Shown here: positions 7,588-15,764 of the stretch, piece after piece
Layout: the number at the start of each line of letters is the position of its first letter
Numbering within the stretch: the first letter of the stretch is position 1
Source of the DNA: Xylanibacter ruminicola
Lineage (GTDB): Bacteria > Bacteroidota > Bacteroidia > Bacteroidales > Bacteroidaceae
NCBI RefSeq assembly: GCF_900107775.1
Contig: NZ_FNRF01000003.1
Coordinates: 558,001-622,000 of the forward strand
DNA: 64,000 bases
Reading direction: 5' to 3'
Notes under the pieces: generated by a model
Databases searched by the model: none
What the model was told of the DNA's origin: nothing
What the model saw: only the letters and a program-made list of their open reading frames with translations
Translations under genes and position numbers: made by a program

Positions 7588-8301
7588 TTACCACCATAGG
7601 CGGTTGTCGTTAACGTCGTAATCGTTCAAAGTACCTGCTTTCTCGTTGTTTGTTTCTTCGTTGCAGTTTGATGAACTGAAATTAAATATACTCGAGAGAG
7701 TAAAGCACTCGGGAAACAGCGATGAGGTATCAATGTGGCTATTGCCTCCGAAATCCACGGTGGCGGTTTTGGCATAGCCTTCGGCTCCTACCGTAAAGGC
7801 GATGGCGGTGCTCTGGGCGCACCAGGTGGCTACGTTGTCGGCCGTTTTGGCGGTGCTGGGTGTTGTGCTGGCGCTGCTGCCAAAGGCATCGGCGATGGTC
7901 TTACCAGTAGGTAGTTTGGCCTCGTAGCCAGCAGCTGTAGTGAGGTTAAGCTGATAAGAGCCTTCGGCTATCGATGCTTTAGGCGTTATCTTGGCCCAGA
8001 GACCCTCGGTAAGTGGTAGTGCGTTGGCACTAAAAGTTTTCTTCCACTCGGCCGATGTCAGCGCCTCTTTCTTCTTGGCACCCGTCTGGTCCACGTAGTT
8101 CACCTCTACGTCGGCCACCTGCAGCACATCGCTGCTTACCTTCAGATAGTACATCATTGTCACTTCGGTCTTAGCCTCGGGTTGGGGCTCAGGCTTTACA
8201 CCGCCGTCGTCACCCGAGTCGCCCGAGCAGGCAATCAGGCTACCCGCTGCAAGAGCGCAGGTTAGGGTGGTGGCAATCATCCATAAAAAATTCTTTCTCA
8301 T
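7588..8301 (-). CDS. Lipoprotein of unknown function
   Basis: A 237-residue predicted lipoprotein (MRKNFLWMIATTLTCALAAGSLIAC, lipid Cys25), followed by a flexible acidic/proline linker (GDSGDDGGVKPEPQPEAKTE). The rest is probably beta-rich: EVTMMYYLKVSSDVLQVADVEVNYVDQTG suggests an extracellular beta-sandwich. I do not recognise the family. It is 4 bases downstream of the thioredoxin-like gene and 18 bases upstream of the fimbrillin-like gene, so it is co-transcribed. Its start and signal peptide resemble those of the thioredoxin-like neighbour (M-x-K-N-x-LWM), which suggests the pair share ancestry in that region only. Confidence 0.65.
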   Translation of the reverse strand: MRKNFLWMIATTLTCALAAGSLIACSGDSGDDGGVKPEPQPEAKTEVTMMYYLKVSSDVLQVADVEVNYVDQTGAKKKEALTSAEWKKTFSANALPLTEGLWAKITPKASIAEGSYQLNLTTAAGYEAKLPTGKTIADAFGSSASTTPSTAKTADNVATWCAQSTAIAFTVGAEGYAKTATVDFGGNSHIDTSSLFPECFTLSSIFNFSSSNCNEETNNEKAGTLNDYDVNDNRLWW

Positions 8302-8305
8302 AGTT

Positions 8306-8875
8306 CTATTGTTTTAATTCCTTTATTTCGTTAACTATCGTTTCGGCAGTGGGCATGGCTATATCCACATGCATGTAGCGGATAATGCCCTGTGCATCGC
8401 TGATATAGATGCGGGGGATTACGCGAGGGGCGAAGAGCGAATACACACGGCGGTTGGGCTGTGGCGAGTAGGGCATGGTGAACTCGGAAAACTTCCAGAA
8501 CGGCTCGATATCCTCTTTCGTACATTCACGTGCTATCAGCACGATGGGTATGCGCTGACCTTGAATCAGGCTGTCGGCCTGGTTCATATTCCACAGCCGC
8601 TGTATCTCGGGCAGCTGGTGGCGGCAGTCCATACAGTCTACGGAGAACAGCACCACCACCGAGGGCTGACCCAAGAGGTCGGCAGTCCGTACCACCGAAC
8701 CGTCGTTCATCGTTACCTCAAACTCTGGCAACTGGTCGCCCACGACGAGACTGTCGGCTTCGATTACCTCGTCCCCGTTAGTCTCGTCATCTATCGCCGA
8801 ACACCCGCCACAGGCAGTCATCGCAAAGCTGTATGACAGGATGGCGGCCAGCATCCATAGAATGTTCTTATTCAT
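8306..8875 (-). CDS. Thioredoxin-like lipoprotein (TlpA/redoxin family)
   Basis: A 189-residue lipid-anchored periplasmic thioredoxin-fold protein: signal peptide MNKNILWMLAAILSYSFAMTAC with lipid Cys22. A TlpA/AhpC-type domain starts with VGDQLPEFEVTMNDGSVVRTADLLGQPSVVVLFSVDC. The redox motif is Cys81-Met-Asp-Cys84, and Pro154 in APRVIPRIYISD is the usual cis-proline beside it. An extra Cys118 (ARECTKED) may be resolving or structural. TlpA-like proteins reduce or isomerise disulphides, or shuttle electrons to them. The gene follows the C13 fusion by 9 bases, so it could keep the catalytic cysteine of that peptidase reduced (inference). CMDC is not the common CPPC or CGPC and may tune its potential. 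Confidence 0.8.
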   Translation of the reverse strand: MNKNILWMLAAILSYSFAMTACGGCSAIDDETNGDEVIEADSLVVGDQLPEFEVTMNDGSVVRTADLLGQPSVVVLFSVDCMDCRHQLPEIQRLWNMNQADSLIQGQRIPIVLIARECTKEDIEPFWKFSEFTMPYSPQPNRRVYSLFAPRVIPRIYISDAQGIIRYMHVDIAMPTAETIVNEIKELKQ

Positions 8876-8884
8876 TGTTATTTA

Positions 8885-11287
8885 TTATTTACGTTTTACG
8901 AAGAAGTCCTTCGGGCTCGTAGTGTAGAGGTTGCCGAAGTTGGTGTAGTTGTAGATACCCACATGCGAGCCAAGCGTGTGCTGGGCGCAGTATAGGTAGA
9001 GATCGCGGTAGGTGCCGTCGGGGTTCTCCAATACATGCCCCACCAGGTTGCGACTGAATCGGTCGCACATCCAAACACCCAGTTCGTTGCTCCATGAGTC
9101 GGCAAACGACTGTTCGTAAGCCCCTGCCGAGCAGATGGCCAGCACACCCGGGATGCCTTCCAGCGCCTTGCCCATATTGGCCGAGTAGCAGGGCTCCAGG
9201 CAAACCAGCATTTGACGGAACTGCTGCTGCGTTGCCATCTGCTGCAGTGTCTGCCTCAGCAGGTCGGCCGTCATGCCATTGCCCGCAGGTTCGTCGCGCC
9301 ACGCCATCTCGTCGATGCCGCTAGTAGCCTTGCTGCGCCCGTGCCCACTCCAGAACAGCAGCACATTCTGCCCCGCATCGGCAGGCAATACTACAGGCGT
9401 ACGGTCGGTCTTCACGCCCTTCAGGATATTCACGATGTCGGCAGGCGTCAGGTCGGCATTCTTATAGTCGATGACAGCTCCCTCGCGCAGGTTCTTGCCA
9501 TTGGGATCGGTCCGCACGGCACCCCGGTCGCTATTCTCCGCAGCATTGGCAGCGTCGTCGGAGCTGACGAGGATGATGTGATCGTCGTCGTAGCCACCAG
9601 CCTTCAGCATCTGGTAGATATTCAGCACATCGGCCTCATGGCGGTAGTTCATCCAGCCATTACTGCCCTGCACCAGCACGGCATACTGGTCGGTAAGCGC
9701 GGGATAGGTGATGGCAGCCGTGGCACCGCCATACTGCTGGTCGAACTTCTCCTCGGCATTCTCCACCAGCCAGTTCCACGAGGCAAGCGTTTTGGCCGTC
9801 TGGGCATTACCCTTACGGCTGTAATAGCCGATATGCTGCACTCGCTCTCCATCAATGATCCAGTTCACATAGGTGGTGTTGAGGGCTGCGGTGTAGCAAT
9901 CCTTGTCGAACTGCACAGGTCCCGAAGCGCCCTTAAAGCCAATCAGTTGTCCCTGCTCCAAGGCTGCAAGGTATAATTCCATACCCGTCTCGCTCCAGGC
10001 ATAACCTGACAGGAAGTTGTCGGTGGTGGTGATAGCTATGATGGCGTCGTTGAGGTTATCCACCTCCTGATGATGTTCCATATAGTTGGCGGCGAAGGCC
10101 GAGAGCAGCAGGGCGTCGTAGAACTTACACTCGGCGAAGGTGGGCTTCGTGCCGTAGCGTCCTTCATAACTCATCTCGAATCCCGTCATCGGATCGGCGT
10201 AGGGTGAAAAACCCTCATATTGATCGCAAACGACCTGACCAGTTAAATCGAGTGCCGCTATCCCTTCATCAGTGAGGTTCGCCAATACATAATAAATGGG
10301 CGACCAAGTGCTTACTAACTTCTGAAAACCGTGTAAAGCTTCTTTTATTTGGGATAGATTAAAGCCATTTTTTTCCACCAGAGTCGTGATGTGGTCATCA
10401 ATGTCAACGTTCCACCACTGATAGCGAATTCTGCCTATCTGTGCCACTTGCTCCAGACTCTCTATGACCACAAAGGCAGGCATCACTTCGTTATACCACC
10501 ATACATCGTCTATATCATCGTAAAAAGCTCGCAATTTTTCGTAGAGCATTTCCGAGTCGGTATACCGTACGTTCCACCTGAACCCTATGCCCAACTCAGT
10601 GGCCTGGAAAGGTGCCCACTCATAGAACGTCTGACCGTATGTGGTGTTGGGTGTGAATAGTCCTGAATAATCAGCATATTTGGCATAATCCTCATCCATC
10701 TGGATGGTGGCAGCATGACGGCTCTGCATCACCTCCGAGAGCGACACATCGGTCTCGGTGAGCGACCAGAGGAAGGGCTGCTGCCCATCGCCCGTGCTGG
10801 TGATAGCGAAGCGTCGTATCACCGTCTCGCTGGTGGCAGTAGGCAGGATAAGCGGCTTGTGGGTCTGCTGACAGTAGGGAGCCAGAATGTTCACGTTGTC
10901 GCTGTCGAAGGGGCCTATCACGGCCATCAGGTCATCACGGTTTGCCAACCGTTCGGCTAATGCCTTCAGGTCGGTGCCGTATTCGTCGTACCACTCCAGT
11001 TTCAGGTCTATGCAGAGCGTATCGTGCAACTGGGCGTTATGCAGACTGCTGAGCATCCACTCAGCCGTACGCTCCAATCGGGCCTTCATGATAGGATCAT
11101 TCAGCGGGGCTACCACAGCCACCGTCTTCTCCACCCATCGGCGCGAGTCCTTATACACAATGGTGTCATCCTCCTGCTTGCAAGCAGTGAATAGTGAACA
11201 GTGAATAGTGAATAGTGCAGCGCAGAGCCACATCATCCATCTGCCATCAGCCATCTTACATCTTACATCTTCCATCTTACTTCCCAT
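8885..11287 (-). CDS. Lipoprotein fusing a type 1 periplasmic-binding fold to a C13 (legumain-like) cysteine peptidase
   Basis: A protein of up to 800 residues. A hydrophobic segment ends in LFTAC with candidate lipid Cys36. Residues about 52-515 resemble a type 1 periplasmic-binding protein (LivJ/Peripla_BP_6): TVAVVAPLNDP, LKLEWYDEYG, LMAVIGPFDSDNV, KPLILPTATSE. Residues about 530-800 form a C13 domain: YAVLVQGSNGWMNYRHEADV closely matches the legumain core, FWSGHG gives catalytic His649 and LEPCYSAN catalytic Cys700. Legumain and GPI8 cut or ligate after Asn, Asp or an attachment residue. The ATG overlaps the upstream BMP gene stop by 11 bases; ATG at 11275 is an alternative. The N-terminus is encoded by two heptamer arrays. 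The ligand and peptide substrate are unknown. Confidence in the two domains is high, in the biological role low. Confidence 0.82.
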   Translation of the reverse strand: MGSKMEDVRCKMADGRWMMWLCAALFTIHCSLFTACKQEDDTIVYKDSRRWVEKTVAVVAPLNDPIMKARLERTAEWMLSSLHNAQLHDTLCIDLKLEWYDEYGTDLKALAERLANRDDLMAVIGPFDSDNVNILAPYCQQTHKPLILPTATSETVIRRFAITSTGDGQQPFLWSLTETDVSLSEVMQSRHAATIQMDEDYAKYADYSGLFTPNTTYGQTFYEWAPFQATELGIGFRWNVRYTDSEMLYEKLRAFYDDIDDVWWYNEVMPAFVVIESLEQVAQIGRIRYQWWNVDIDDHITTLVEKNGFNLSQIKEALHGFQKLVSTWSPIYYVLANLTDEGIAALDLTGQVVCDQYEGFSPYADPMTGFEMSYEGRYGTKPTFAECKFYDALLLSAFAANYMEHHQEVDNLNDAIIAITTTDNFLSGYAWSETGMELYLAALEQGQLIGFKGASGPVQFDKDCYTAALNTTYVNWIIDGERVQHIGYYSRKGNAQTAKTLASWNWLVENAEEKFDQQYGGATAAITYPALTDQYAVLVQGSNGWMNYRHEADVLNIYQMLKAGGYDDDHIILVSSDDAANAAENSDRGAVRTDPNGKNLREGAVIDYKNADLTPADIVNILKGVKTDRTPVVLPADAGQNVLLFWSGHGRSKATSGIDEMAWRDEPAGNGMTADLLRQTLQQMATQQQFRQMLVCLEPCYSANMGKALEGIPGVLAICSAGAYEQSFADSWSNELGVWMCDRFSRNLVGHVLENPDGTYRDLYLYCAQHTLGSHVGIYNYTNFGNLYTTSPKDFFVKRK
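11184..11218 (-). repeat. Heptamer array encoding part of the C13-fusion signal peptide
   Basis: Five seven-base units on the plus strand: GCAGTGA, ATAGTGA, ACAGTGA, ATAGTGA, ATAGTGC. On the coding strand they specify the hydrophobic stretch LFTIHCSLFTA that leads to the lipobox cysteine. Confidence 0.85.
11230..11278 (-). repeat. Heptamer array at the start of the C13-fusion gene
   Basis: Seven perfect-period units on the plus strand: ACATCAT, CCATCTG, CCATCAG, CCATCTT, ACATCTT, ACATCTT, CCATCTT. They are translated as KMEDVRCKMADGRWMM. The array lies between alternative ATGs (11287, 11275, 11254) and the second array at 11184. Confidence 0.88.
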
Positions 11288-12329
11288 ACCGTTCCCCCTC
11301 CTTTCTGATGGCTACCTGACGTAGACTATCCATGTTAATATCACCGCTAAACCAGTCTCTTCCCCACAGGAAATACAAGTCCGTCCCCCCGTCATCCAGT
11401 CCCAGCGTCTGGTGCTTGGGCATGGTGCCGATTTCCCATTTTTCTAAATAGTCGTCCAGCACCGTATCTATATTCTTGATGACGTTAACATAATTATAGC
11501 ACTGTCTGAGATAAATAAAGTCATCAATGCTCATATAAAAGGCGTTATCAGGTAAGATGCGGAAAAAGGCATTCATGGCACCACCGCAGACAGGGACCAA
11601 GCATACTCTATTATTAGGTATACGAACCTCTTCGAATATGCGCAATGCCGTGGTGTCAGCCAGTTGGAATCCGCCACCTGGTTCGTTGCTCAGATACTTG
11701 ATGACGAGTGACATTTTGTATTTCGGAACGTCAGACTCAAAACCATCCACAAAGCCATCCCCGGCTTCAACGACCGACTGTGTGTAGGGATTCGCCAGCA
11801 CCAATAGCACTTTATCATAGATATCAAAATGGCTTAGGCGTCCTGCCATATACATCGCGCCATAATAGTCGATGTAGAGCGTTGAGCCTTTGCCCTCCAG
11901 GGGTGTCGATGTTTCCAGATAGAGCAGATCGGCATAGGGATTACGCTCCAGACGGTGGTTGTTCTTACGGATAAACTCATCATAAACGGGACTGGTGGCG
12001 ATAAACAAGCGGCTCACGCTGTCCTGGGCACTCTCCATCTGCTGGAACATCATCTCCAGATAGGCCAGCCCCTGCTCCATGCTCTCAGGCATCAGATGCA
12101 GGGTTCTGAGCCCACGCTTACTAGCCGAAGCCTCAATACCCCTGTATATCTTGTCGCAATACGAGCGGTCGCCCAGACTGTTAGGGCCATAGATCACGGT
12201 GACGAGCGGAGCCGTGCTTGGCTTCTCCTCGTTGGGATTTATCTGGTATATCGTATCGCCGTCTTTCGTACAGCCTGTTAAAATGATAAAAATACCTAGT
12301 AATAGTGTCAAAAGATTGTTTCTCGTCAT
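11277..12329 (-). CDS. BMP family (PnrA-like) substrate-binding lipoprotein
   Basis: A 350-residue predicted lipoprotein, MTRNNLLTLLLGIFIILTGC with lipid Cys20, of the basic-membrane-protein type 1 periplasmic-binding family. Landmarks are PLVTVIYGPNSLGDRSYCDKIYRGIEAS near the N-terminus (compare the G-x-N-D-x-G/S opening of BMP proteins), DYYGAMYMAGRL and DGFVDGFESD. Known relatives bind nucleosides or autoinducer-like sugars, but no ABC transporter genes accompany it here, so it may act as a sensor or scaffold. It is the first gene of the lipoprotein operon. The start at 12329 is chosen over a longer frame (to 12509) because a consensus promoter (12355-12385) lies inside the extension and the signal peptide begins here. 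The next gene overlaps its stop by 11 bases. Confidence 0.75.
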   Translation of the reverse strand: MTRNNLLTLLLGIFIILTGCTKDGDTIYQINPNEEKPSTAPLVTVIYGPNSLGDRSYCDKIYRGIEASASKRGLRTLHLMPESMEQGLAYLEMMFQQMESAQDSVSRLFIATSPVYDEFIRKNNHRLERNPYADLLYLETSTPLEGKGSTLYIDYYGAMYMAGRLSHFDIYDKVLLVLANPYTQSVVEAGDGFVDGFESDVPKYKMSLVIKYLSNEPGGGFQLADTTALRIFEEVRIPNNRVCLVPVCGGAMNAFFRILPDNAFYMSIDDFIYLRQCYNYVNVIKNIDTVLDDYLEKWEIGTMPKHQTLGLDDGGTDLYFLWGRDWFSGDINMDSLRQVAIRKEGERYGK

Positions 12330-12354
12330 TGTTCCGTCGTTAGTAATAATGCTG

Positions 12355-12385
12355 CAAATATACAAAGTATTTTTGAAAATCCAAA
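12355..12385 (-). promoter_or_regulatory. Consensus Bacteroidota promoter of the lipoprotein operon
   Basis: Minus strand: TTTG (12385-12382), exactly 19 bases, TATATTTG (12362-12355). This is the best promoter in the window. Predicted start about 12348, leader about 20 bases to the ATG at 12329. Confidence 0.8.
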
Positions 12386-12540
12386 TCTTTTCGTGCTTTT
12401 TTTTAAGTACCTGCCTAAAAACCACGCAGTTAGGATAAAAATACAGGCTTGAGTTGTACTTTTTTGACATAAATATGAGAATTTTGGGTTGATTAATATT
12501 TATTAACACAAATATTGTTCTATTGTGTCGAAGAAATGTC

Positions 12541-12548
12541 TAAATTTG
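12541..12548 (+). promoter_or_regulatory. Promoter (-7 box) of the beta-barrel protein gene
   Basis: TAAATTTG fits TAnnTTTG; possible -33 words (ATTG 12522-12525, TTG 12515-12517) have poor spacing. The predicted leader is about 65 bases, and GGAAAG (about 12611-12616) precedes the start. The remainder of this 290-base intergenic region shows no gene. Confidence 0.5.
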
Positions 12549-12619
12549 CAAACGAAACTTAAAAAGGTGATGAAACAATCCTATTAACAATATTATTTAT
12601 TAACAAACAAGGAAAGATT

Positions 12620-13162
12620 ATGAAAAAGCTTATGATGATTGCTGCTATGATGATTGCAGCTGTAACAGTTAACGCCCAGGTGGCTGGTAAGGCATACTTG
12701 AAGCCTATGGTAGGTGCTACACTGGCTACTGTGACTAACAACGACAACGACATGAAGTTTGGTCTGGTGGCCGGTGCTGAGGTGGGCTATATGTGCACCG
12801 ATAACTTCGGTCTCTCAGCAGGTTTACTTTACACACAGCAGGGTGCTAAGGCCGACGGCGTGAAGAATACCTTGGAGTATATTAACGTGCCTGTACTGGC
12901 TAACGTGTATGTGGCTCCTGGTTTTGCCCTGAAGGCTGGTGTACAGGTTGGTTTCCTGACCAAGGCCAAGGCTGAAGGTCTTGACTTTAAGGAGCTCTGC
13001 AACAAGACTGATTTCTCAATTCCTCTGGGAGCTTCGTACGAGTTTAGCGACTTTGTCATCGACGCTCGCTACAACCTCGGTCTTACTAATGTTGGTAAGG
13101 ATGTAGGAAAAAACAAGAACAGCGTGATTATGCTGACTCTGGGATACAAGATCCCATTCTAA
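12620..13162 (+). CDS. Small outer-membrane beta-barrel protein (PorT/OmpX-like)
   Basis: A 180-residue outer-membrane protein. The signal peptide MKKLMMIAAMMIAAVTVNAQ is followed by alternating hydrophobic and polar strands: YLKPMVGATLATV, FGLVAGAEVGYM, FGLSAGLLYTQQG, YINVPVLANVYV, FALKAGVQVGFL, FVIDARYNLGLTN and IMLTLGYKIPF. The final aromatic residue (Phe180) is the usual outer-membrane barrel signal. About eight strands fit a PorT/outer-membrane beta-barrel domain. It is a single-gene unit: own promoter, and a terminator at 13207-13247. No substrate or partner can be inferred. Confidence 0.85.
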   Translation: MKKLMMIAAMMIAAVTVNAQVAGKAYLKPMVGATLATVTNNDNDMKFGLVAGAEVGYMCTDNFGLSAGLLYTQQGAKADGVKNTLEYINVPVLANVYVAPGFALKAGVQVGFLTKAKAEGLDFKELCNKTDFSIPLGASYEFSDFVIDARYNLGLTNVGKDVGKNKNSVIMLTLGYKIPF

Positions 13163-13206
13163 AAAGTAATTCCATATTTAGAGTTATACGTAAAAATATT
13201 AACAGC

Positions 13207-13247
13207 AACAGAGGCCTGCAGTGATTGCAAGCCTCTGTTATTTTTTT
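13207..13247 (+). terminator. Bidirectional intrinsic terminator
   Basis: AACAGAGGC (13207-13215) pairs with GCCTCTGTT (13231-13239), extended by TGCA/TGCA inside, and is followed by ATTTTTTTA. It ends the beta-barrel gene. Read leftward it lies just after the GH115 stop codon (13246-13248), so it may serve both genes. Confidence 0.85.
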
Positions 13248-15648
13248 ACTGTTTCAGCACAGGTTGATAGGTAATCTTCTGTACTATCTGTCCTGGATCT
13301 ACTATCGAGAGCGTGATGACATGCTGCCCTCGGGCCTTATCAAGCGGCAACGTAAGTACGAAATCCTTGCGGTTCTCAAGAATCTGTATCTTCCATTCGC
13401 GCCCCCATTCCTTGAATTTATTCTCTAAGGTGGCGGCCTTACCCTGGTCGATGCTCACGGCCAAACGGTTGCTGCGATCGGTCGAAACGGGCCACATGGG
13501 TACCACCGAGATGCACAGCTGGATGGAGTCGGCACTGGCTGGCAGCGATGGGATAGGGATATTGATGCTGCCCGATGCTTTCTGGTCGAGCGGCTGTCCC
13601 ATCTGCAGCACCTGCCAGTCGGTACCCATACCGGTGAGCAACCTGAAGGGTGCTTTGACATCGAGACCGCCCAAGTTGATTTGATGCTCGAACTCGGGAT
13701 GGCGCTGGTTGTCGGGCAGGCGATAGGCCGTGGTGGGGCGGTTGGTAAGTGTGGGCATCTGATGGTAGAGTGCGGTATAGCCAGGTGTAACCTCCGACAT
13801 CATCAGGTTCCACTTGCCGCCTAATTGTGTGTTGTAGCGCTCCAACAGCAGGTTTATCTGGCGGTTGGCATCCCTGCATTGCTCGGCATACAGCACGTTG
13901 CCTGTTTCGTGGTTGGCCTGTGCGTACAGGAACTTACGGTTCATCTGGTAGGCCGAATGTACGGCATAGCCCAGCATCTCGAACAGGGCAGGGCGTTGCT
14001 CGGGTGCGAGCGCCTGCTCGATGGCATCGTAGGCAAAGCAGATGTTCTGATAGTCGACCAATCGTTTCTGGGCTGTACCGGTTTCGAAACTGAAGTCGGT
14101 ATCGTAGAGTCGGGCATACTCGGGGGTGTCCCATTCCATCTCATAGCCCATGAACTCAGGCTTGCGGTCCCACGCCAGGCGGTAGTAGTTGTCGAGGATG
14201 TGCTGGAACGCCTCCTGATGCTGCTGGCCGAACACTTTGGCCAGCCACTCGGCCTGATAGGCGTTGGCGTTATCGTAGCTGAACTGCTTGAAGTTGTAGG
14301 CCATGTCCATAAACATCTGTGTCTCGATCTCCATGGGCTTGATATCGCCCACGTTCAGCAGCCAGTAGCGGTCGGCACCAGCGGTATAGGCCTTCAGCAG
14401 CTCCTCGTACATCAGCATGGGGGCTGTTGAGAAAATCCACAGATTGTCGTGGGGCACCCCGCAGTAGCTCAGGTGGTAGTACACGCCGCTGCCACCGCTG
14501 CGCTGCTGTTCGCGGCTGTTGCTCACGCGTTTCATATAGCCGTAGTTGTCGTCGGGCCATACCAGGGTGATGTCGTCGGGTACGCGCAGTCCGGCATCGT
14601 AGATGTCGAGCGTTTCCTTGTAGGGCACGAATATCTGCGGTAGCTGTGTGGCTTTCTTTTCCTTATATTTCTCGAGTATCTCGCGCTGCTTGGCAAACAC
14701 ATTCTCGAGCGTGCGGGCGCGATCCTTGGGATTGGTACTGCCTTTCATCGCCTCGTCGTGCAATCCGCGCAAACCCATGGTGTAGATGTTGTCGAAGGCT
14801 TTGGTATCGCGAATGCGGTCGTCGAGTTTCTTCAGGATAGTGGCACTGTTGGTTTCGTAGTTCCACTCGCCATCGCGCTGCTTGTTCCACTCCGATTCCG
14901 CGGCGTTGTTGAACAGCAGGGGCTCGCAGTGGCTGGTGGTGATCATAATGCCGTAGGCATCGGCCACCTGCTGACTCTCGGGATGGCTGTAGAAGGCACC
15001 CGTGCATGAGTGCATGGCCGGGGCCAGCATGTTGGCCTTGAGGCGCAGCAGCAGCTCGCAAACCTTGGCATAGGTCTTGGGACCTATATCGCCCAGTTCC
15101 TTCTCGAAAGTTTTGGCGGCCCAGGGCTTCAGGCCCCAGTCCTCATCGTTAATAAAGATACCACGGTATTTCACCGAAGGCTCGCCCGAGGCATAGTAAT
15201 CGCATTCTACGGCAGCATCGGGGTTCTGGGTTACAGGCACATCGGCCCACCAGTACCAGGGCGATACGCCGATGCGTTGCGACACGTCGTAGATGCCGTA
15301 GATGGTGCCACGCTTATCGCTGCCTGCTATCACCAGGCGCGGCTGTTTCTCGTTTGTGATGCTGATAACGTAGCTTTCCCATCTGCCTCTCAGGTCCTTA
15401 TCCTTCAGTACGCCCTTGGCAATAAGCTGCTTGATGGTCTTACTGCCATAGGTGCCTACGATGATTTGCGACGCTCCGCTACCGGCAGAACCTGTAACCA
15501 TGGCTATATCGTGCTTCAGGTCGCTGATGGCACGTATTACCTGTGGTGATTCAGTCTTGTCGTAACTCACAGTAGCGTTTGCTACTTTGAACGTTCTGCC
15601 TTGCATGCAGAGCGGAACAAGTAGTAATAACCATAATAATCTTTTCAT
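13246..15648 (-). CDS. GH115 alpha-glucuronidase (first copy)
   Basis: A secreted 800-residue enzyme (signal peptide MKRLLWLLLLVPLCMQGRT). It belongs to GH115, whose members remove (4-O-methyl-)glucuronic acid from polysaccharides, classically glucuronoxylan. Landmarks are VIAGSDKRGTIYGIYDVSQ, GVSPWYWWADVPV, KYRGIFINDEDWGLKPWA, GPKTYAKVCELLLRLKANMLAPAMH, TTSHCEPLL and the VWPDDNYGYMKR region. It ends a leftward series HTCS-SusC-SusD-GH115. A -7 box at 15670-15677 suggests it can also be transcribed alone. The start at 15648 is chosen over 15672 because the signal peptide begins there. In this pectin setting the glucuronic acid may come from RG-I or arabinogalactan side chains rather than xylan (inference). 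Confidence 0.9.
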   Translation of the reverse strand: MKRLLWLLLLVPLCMQGRTFKVANATVSYDKTESPQVIRAISDLKHDIAMVTGSAGSGASQIIVGTYGSKTIKQLIAKGVLKDKDLRGRWESYVISITNEKQPRLVIAGSDKRGTIYGIYDVSQRIGVSPWYWWADVPVTQNPDAAVECDYYASGEPSVKYRGIFINDEDWGLKPWAAKTFEKELGDIGPKTYAKVCELLLRLKANMLAPAMHSCTGAFYSHPESQQVADAYGIMITTSHCEPLLFNNAAESEWNKQRDGEWNYETNSATILKKLDDRIRDTKAFDNIYTMGLRGLHDEAMKGSTNPKDRARTLENVFAKQREILEKYKEKKATQLPQIFVPYKETLDIYDAGLRVPDDITLVWPDDNYGYMKRVSNSREQQRSGGSGVYYHLSYCGVPHDNLWIFSTAPMLMYEELLKAYTAGADRYWLLNVGDIKPMEIETQMFMDMAYNFKQFSYDNANAYQAEWLAKVFGQQHQEAFQHILDNYYRLAWDRKPEFMGYEMEWDTPEYARLYDTDFSFETGTAQKRLVDYQNICFAYDAIEQALAPEQRPALFEMLGYAVHSAYQMNRKFLYAQANHETGNVLYAEQCRDANRQINLLLERYNTQLGGKWNLMMSEVTPGYTALYHQMPTLTNRPTTAYRLPDNQRHPEFEHQINLGGLDVKAPFRLLTGMGTDWQVLQMGQPLDQKASGSINIPIPSLPASADSIQLCISVVPMWPVSTDRSNRLAVSIDQGKAATLENKFKEWGREWKIQILENRKDFVLTLPLDKARGQHVITLSIVDPGQIVQKITYQPVLKQ

Positions 15649-15669
15649 AACAAATCTAGTATTTGAGCG

Positions 15670-15677
15670 CAAAGATA
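15670..15677 (-). promoter_or_regulatory. Possible internal promoter of GH115 (first copy)
   Basis: TATCTTTG on the minus strand fits TAnnTTTG; no -33 match. A weak inverted repeat, AAAGCC and GGCTTT around 15696-15727, lies between it and the SusD stop. Confidence 0.4.
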
Positions 15678-15764
15678 GAAAAAAATTTGAAAAGTAAAGC
15701 CCAGACTTTCACAAGCCTAGGCTTTTTTAAATCAATTACTAACTAATTATATTAATTATTCAAA

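Noticed and set aside
12330..12509. N-terminal extension of the BMP lipoprotein by 60 residues
   Set aside because: The extension contains the consensus promoter at 12355-12385, lacks a signal peptide and would hide the lipoprotein signal that begins at 12329.
15696..15727. Inverted repeat AAAGCC...GGCTTT as a SusD terminator
   Set aside because: The T-run follows on the plus strand, where no gene ends; on the strand of SusD there is none. It was mentioned only as a weak repeat.
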